Assembly: GCF_000275845.1 (NCBI RefSeq)
Contig: NW_006766950.1
Location: 22,534 to 86,533 of the forward strand
Direction of reading: 5' to 3'
DNA: 64,000 bases
DNA from: Dichomitus squalens LYAD-421 SS1
Taxonomy: Eukaryota; Basidiomycota; Agaricomycetes; Polyporales; Polyporaceae
Shown here one piece after another: positions 61,242 through 64,000 of this stretch (within the stretch, counting starts at the first letter, position 1; every line of letters begins with the position of its first letter). The notes below the pieces were generated by a model that was given only the letters and a program-made list of their open reading frames with translations, was not told the origin of the DNA and searched no databases. The position numbers and the translations under genes were made by a program.

Positions 61242-61416
61242 TCAATCGTCCACATCGACCCACTTGCCGTCCTCGTCCATCCGCACGTCGAACTTCCACT
61301 TGCGGTCGTCCATCCACTGGTCGCCCAGGAACGTGTCGTAGAACTTGACGTGGTAGTCCCCCTCGGCGTCCACCCAGTAGCCGACGACGCGCGGATCGGG
61401 CCCGAGGTATTCGTGT
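61242..61416 (-). CDS. C-terminal exon of an unrecognised protein
   Basis: Reads HEYLGPDPRVVGYWVDAEG then DYHVKFYDTFLGDQWMDDRK and ends DEDGKWVDVDD with a stop at 61242. The acceptor at its start is TTGGCAG, and composition is clearly coding. The upstream exon is uncertain. It fits in frame with the segment at 62024-62451 through a 36-nt exon at 61924-61959 (total 212 aa, but with a 506-nt intron), or with a short exon starting at the ATG near 61758. No function recognised. Confidence 0.5.
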
Positions 61417-62023
61417 CTGCCAACCCACCAAGGTCCGGGGCGTTGGAGGGCGAGGTTAATCGGAAGGGGGCAGGGGGGGATCCGCAGGCCAAGGGCGCGC
61501 GCGCAGACGGAGACCCGAACAGAAGAGTCGGAGCGTAAAAGGCAGATGTTTGACGAGCGGAGGGGGCGTTGTTGCGGCGCGGGGAAGCGCGAGAAGCGGG
61601 GTCGGGGTCCACAGCGGATGGGGGCAGGGAAGGGAAGCGGATCAGGGTGTTGAGCAAGGCTGGCCCGGGGACAGAGAAGAAGGGAAGAAGGAAGAGCTTA
61701 ATTACGAAGACTTGATGCGCAGGTGCGGAGTAAAGGCGGGCGAGACGGAGGTGCACATGCCGCGAGGGGTGTATATATGGCGGATTGCATGCCTCAGCCA
61801 GATGTTGTTGGCAGAAGTCGCGCTGGTGTGTTCTCCGTGTCCAGCATTTGCGGTGGCACCTCCACGACAAATGCACGTCCACATTAATCGTGCTCGAGGC
61901 CAAACATGTCCTCATTGACTCACAGCGGGAATGAACGTGCACGAGTGTGCGGAGCATTTCTACGAATGGCCTCCGCACCCGCACCCCCAGGTCCACCACA
62001 GAACGAGAGTTTTCCGGACTCAC
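61417..62023. other. non-coding stretch between two hypothetical exons
   Basis: CT-rich on the minus strand, as in leaders or introns. It may contain a 36-nt exon at 61924-61959 (see the flanking entries). Confidence 0.4.
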
Positions 62024-62451
62024 CTCCTCGCCAGGACCCCCTCCGCCGCAACATAGTTCGGACACCCGTCCATTGCCCTCCTCCCCTCCTTGCCCGTCGT
62101 CCCCTGCCCCCCTTCCTCCCCCACCTCCGCGTCCCCCGCAGCCAGCTTCCTCGCCCCCCGCGCGGCATCGACCTCCTCGCAATAGTGCCCGTGCACGAAC
62201 TGGTTCAAATCCGCGCCCGCGTGCACCACGCGCACGTCGCTCCCGTGGCGCGCGAGGTACGTCCGGGGAAGGTGCACCCGCGCGCGGCGGGGCACGACGC
62301 GCTTCTCGAGCGGCCAGCGCGCGATCGCCCACGCCTGCGCGCGGCGGTACTCCGCGTGCGCCTTGAGCGCGGCCTGCTTCGCTTTTGCGTCCGGGGCCGG
62401 CCTGGGCGGGAGAGGGGTGTCTTCCGGTTCGGGCTTGGGCGTGATCGACAT
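62024..62451 (-). CDS. hypothetical basic protein, N-terminal segment
   Basis: Starts MSITPKPEPEDTPLPPRPAP at 62451 and continues as a charged helix (KAKQAALKAHAEYRRAQAWA) and IARWPLEKRVVPRRARVHLP, RTYLARHGSDVRVVHAGADL. The frame is open to a GTGAGT donor at 62023, so this is probably a first exon (142 codons plus two bases). The next exon is uncertain; the joined model with 61924-61959 and 61242-61416 keeps frame. Function not recognised. The plus-strand frame over the same bases is a GC-driven shadow. Confidence 0.5.
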
Positions 62452-63160
62452 GTCGTTAACGTAGCAAACACTTGCGCGTGAAGGCCGGGGTTGGAAGAAG
62501 GCGGATGCTGATCTGGCGAGATATTCTGGGTGTCCAAGAACGTCGCTCGTGTGGATGTTGCAAAGACCCGTGCCGTTCTCTGGACAGATTCGTCGCTGCG
62601 TTTGACTCGTATTTGCTGCAGTCCACGTAGCGCCCGAAAGTTTGAGTCGCAGGAAGCGCTCGACGCATCGGGCAATTCTGTTGCCAGATCTGGACATGTA
62701 CTGTATGTCTAGATTCGACGCGGCTTGGTAGCGTCTCGCCCTTGCGACACCATCGTCAAGGTCATCAACGATTTGAACGAGACATACGGCAGCAAAGTAG
62801 GTATGTAGTAGGCTGAATGTGCACGTAGTAGACATAGGAGGTCGGCGACTTGATGGAAGCCCTGCTGCGCGTCATAGTAGAGTAGCAATCTCCGATCTGG
62901 TCGGGAGGCCGCATGGAAACCGTGCGACTGCGACCATCTCCGCCGCCACGCCTGGCTTGGGCTCAATTGACGTTGGATGTTGAGAGAGATGACACAGAGG
63001 CTTCAATGTGCAACGTCCTTTGCGTGGGTGGCCGATGGCTGGGACTTGTCATTCGGCCGAAGAGATGAGTAAGGGGGCCAGAGTCATGTACGAGCTGTGA
63101 CGTTGATAATCGTAGCGAGCTCCCGGCGGCACGGCTAATTCCCCATGGATGGATACACTG
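62452..63160. other. intergenic, no supported gene
   Basis: Upstream flank of the hypothetical gene; no family motifs in any frame. Confidence 0.5.
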
Positions 63161-63406
63161 CTAAGGTTGGCCCAACGAAGATTCGACCCCATCACGTGAT
63201 TATCACGTGAGCTTGCGAGGTCCCTCGCTGCTTTCCCCTCCCTCTGCATTGAGGAAAAAACTTGGATAGGCGGCATGTATGGTACCACAGAGCCTATAGC
63301 TCAATTTTATACGAGCCGATACCCCGGAATCGCAGTGGAGGGGCGGGACACGGACAGTGTGACAGGCGTGACGGGAGGTGTCGAATCTTCGTTGGGCCAA
63401 CCTTAG
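63161..63406. mobile_element. 246-bp element with 27-bp perfect inverted repeats
   Basis: CTAAGGTTGGCCCAACGAAG followed by ATTCGAC (63161-63187) is exactly inverted at 63380-63406. The interior has no coding capacity. Just inside the left repeat lie two TCACGTGA octamers (63195-63212). TG occurs on both outer flanks, but a convincing target-site duplication is not seen. The size and perfect TIRs suggest a recently moved non-autonomous element; family unknown. Confidence 0.75.
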
Positions 63407-64000
63407 TGGGGATAGGGGTTAACCGAGGAGGCGCGCGTCAGAGCGCCCGGCCTTCGCTTATGCCTCGGGGCTCGAATTGCATGATATCTACGGCTTGATT
63501 AGACGGCAAGACGGCCAAATGGAATGCTGGTGGCTGAAGGGCGGTCAACGTGTAAAAGAAAGATCTCTCCCCGAAACCTCCCATTATGACCGAGCAGAGT
63601 GGTGAAGGGGTATCTTAGACATTGAATGCACAAGTTCTCTTGTGGCGATTTTCAAGTTGGAGCCTAGTTCTCGAGATATTGTAAGAATCAAAAATCTACA
63701 CGAGAGAATATGTTCTACACATCATTCCCTACAACTTTTGAGTGAGCATCCCAGGCTCAAAACGCGCTCAGAGCGCAAAAGAATGTGAGCGCTGTGCCCA
63801 CTGGGAAGGGGGAGAGGATTAAGCGCCTCTCAGCCACCGACCAGAGTGGTAGTGGTCGCTGTGCCTTCATGTCCTACACTGGAGTGAGCCATGCTCATCT
63901 CGGCCAAGCGAAACAATTCACAATGCATATAATACTTCTTACACATATGTACTATGGTTTATCCTGCCTATGAGGGGAACAAACCCTTGGAAGTCCCATT
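63407..64000. other. intergenic, no supported gene
   Basis: No coding sequence or RNA gene recognised to the end of the window. Confidence 0.5.

Noticed and set aside
61139..62332. 397-codon minus-strand open frame
   Set aside because: Low-complexity Arg/Gly/Pro reading; two other frames on the same strand give better coding segments.

Overview
This is nuclear DNA from a filamentous basidiomycete, most likely an Agaricomycete of the Polyporales type. The evidence is dense short introns (mostly 48-70 nt) with GTRNGT donors, GC-rich coding sequence, and several expanded basidiomycete-type families: orphan seven-transmembrane proteins, an F-box protein, and a Ser/Thr-rich single-pass membrane protein. 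I rebuilt exon structures by hand. Gene models given with exon lists keep an open frame across every junction and end on a stop codon.

Layout. 0-4 kb: repeat-like, AT-rich left end and a fragmentary multi-exon hypothetical gene with a 13-bp minisatellite. 4.5-5.7 kb: a seven-TM protein (-). 7.0-11.4 kb: housekeeping pair eIF3g/TIF35 (-) and COG7 (+) sharing a 296-bp divergent promoter. 12.1-13.7 kb: single-pass membrane protein (-). 15.8-16.9 kb: WrbA-type quinone oxidoreductase (-). 17-19.9 kb: gene-poor, with two terminal-inverted-repeat elements. 20.0-21.8 kb: AAAP amino-acid transporter (+). 22.4-23.5 kb: frameshifted SAM methyltransferase. 23.7-25.2 kb: cystathionine gamma-lyase (-). 26.4-26.9 kb: 97-aa Cys-rich protein (-). 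27.5-28.7 kb: tocopherol-cyclase-like protein (-).

29.4-35.2 kb holds two tandem seven-TM paralogues (+), each with the same 17-exon structure. 35.4-40.6 kb is a 2.6-kb tandem duplication: aldo-keto reductase A with a truncated glycosidase 5' end, then aldo-keto reductase B with the complete 712-aa six-hairpin glycosidase (to 42.7 kb). 44.2-45.5 kb: F-box protein (+). 46.0-47.2 kb: HpcH/HpaI aldolase (-). 48.3-49.7 kb: HSL-type alpha/beta hydrolase (+). 50.4-51.6 kb: a third, decaying relative of the tandem seven-TM pair (-). 52.2-54.0 kb: PXR1/PINX1 G-patch protein (-). 55.5-56.1 kb: small membrane protein (-). 57.9-60.9 kb: 14-exon seven-TM protein with a long cytoplasmic tail (+). 61.2-62.5 kb: two hypothetical coding segments (-). 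63.2-63.4 kb: an element with 27-bp perfect inverted repeats.

The housekeeping genes (translation initiation, Golgi tethering, ribosome biogenesis/telomerase regulation, cysteine synthesis) look ordinary. Recent change is concentrated at 29-43 kb (tandem receptor-like genes and the reductase/glycosidase duplication) and in the inverted-repeat elements. I found no CRISPR array, rRNA or convincing tRNA, and no single clearly new biological system. The strongest leads are the orphan seven-TM expansion with its fixed micro-exon structure and the AKR-glycosidase duplication.
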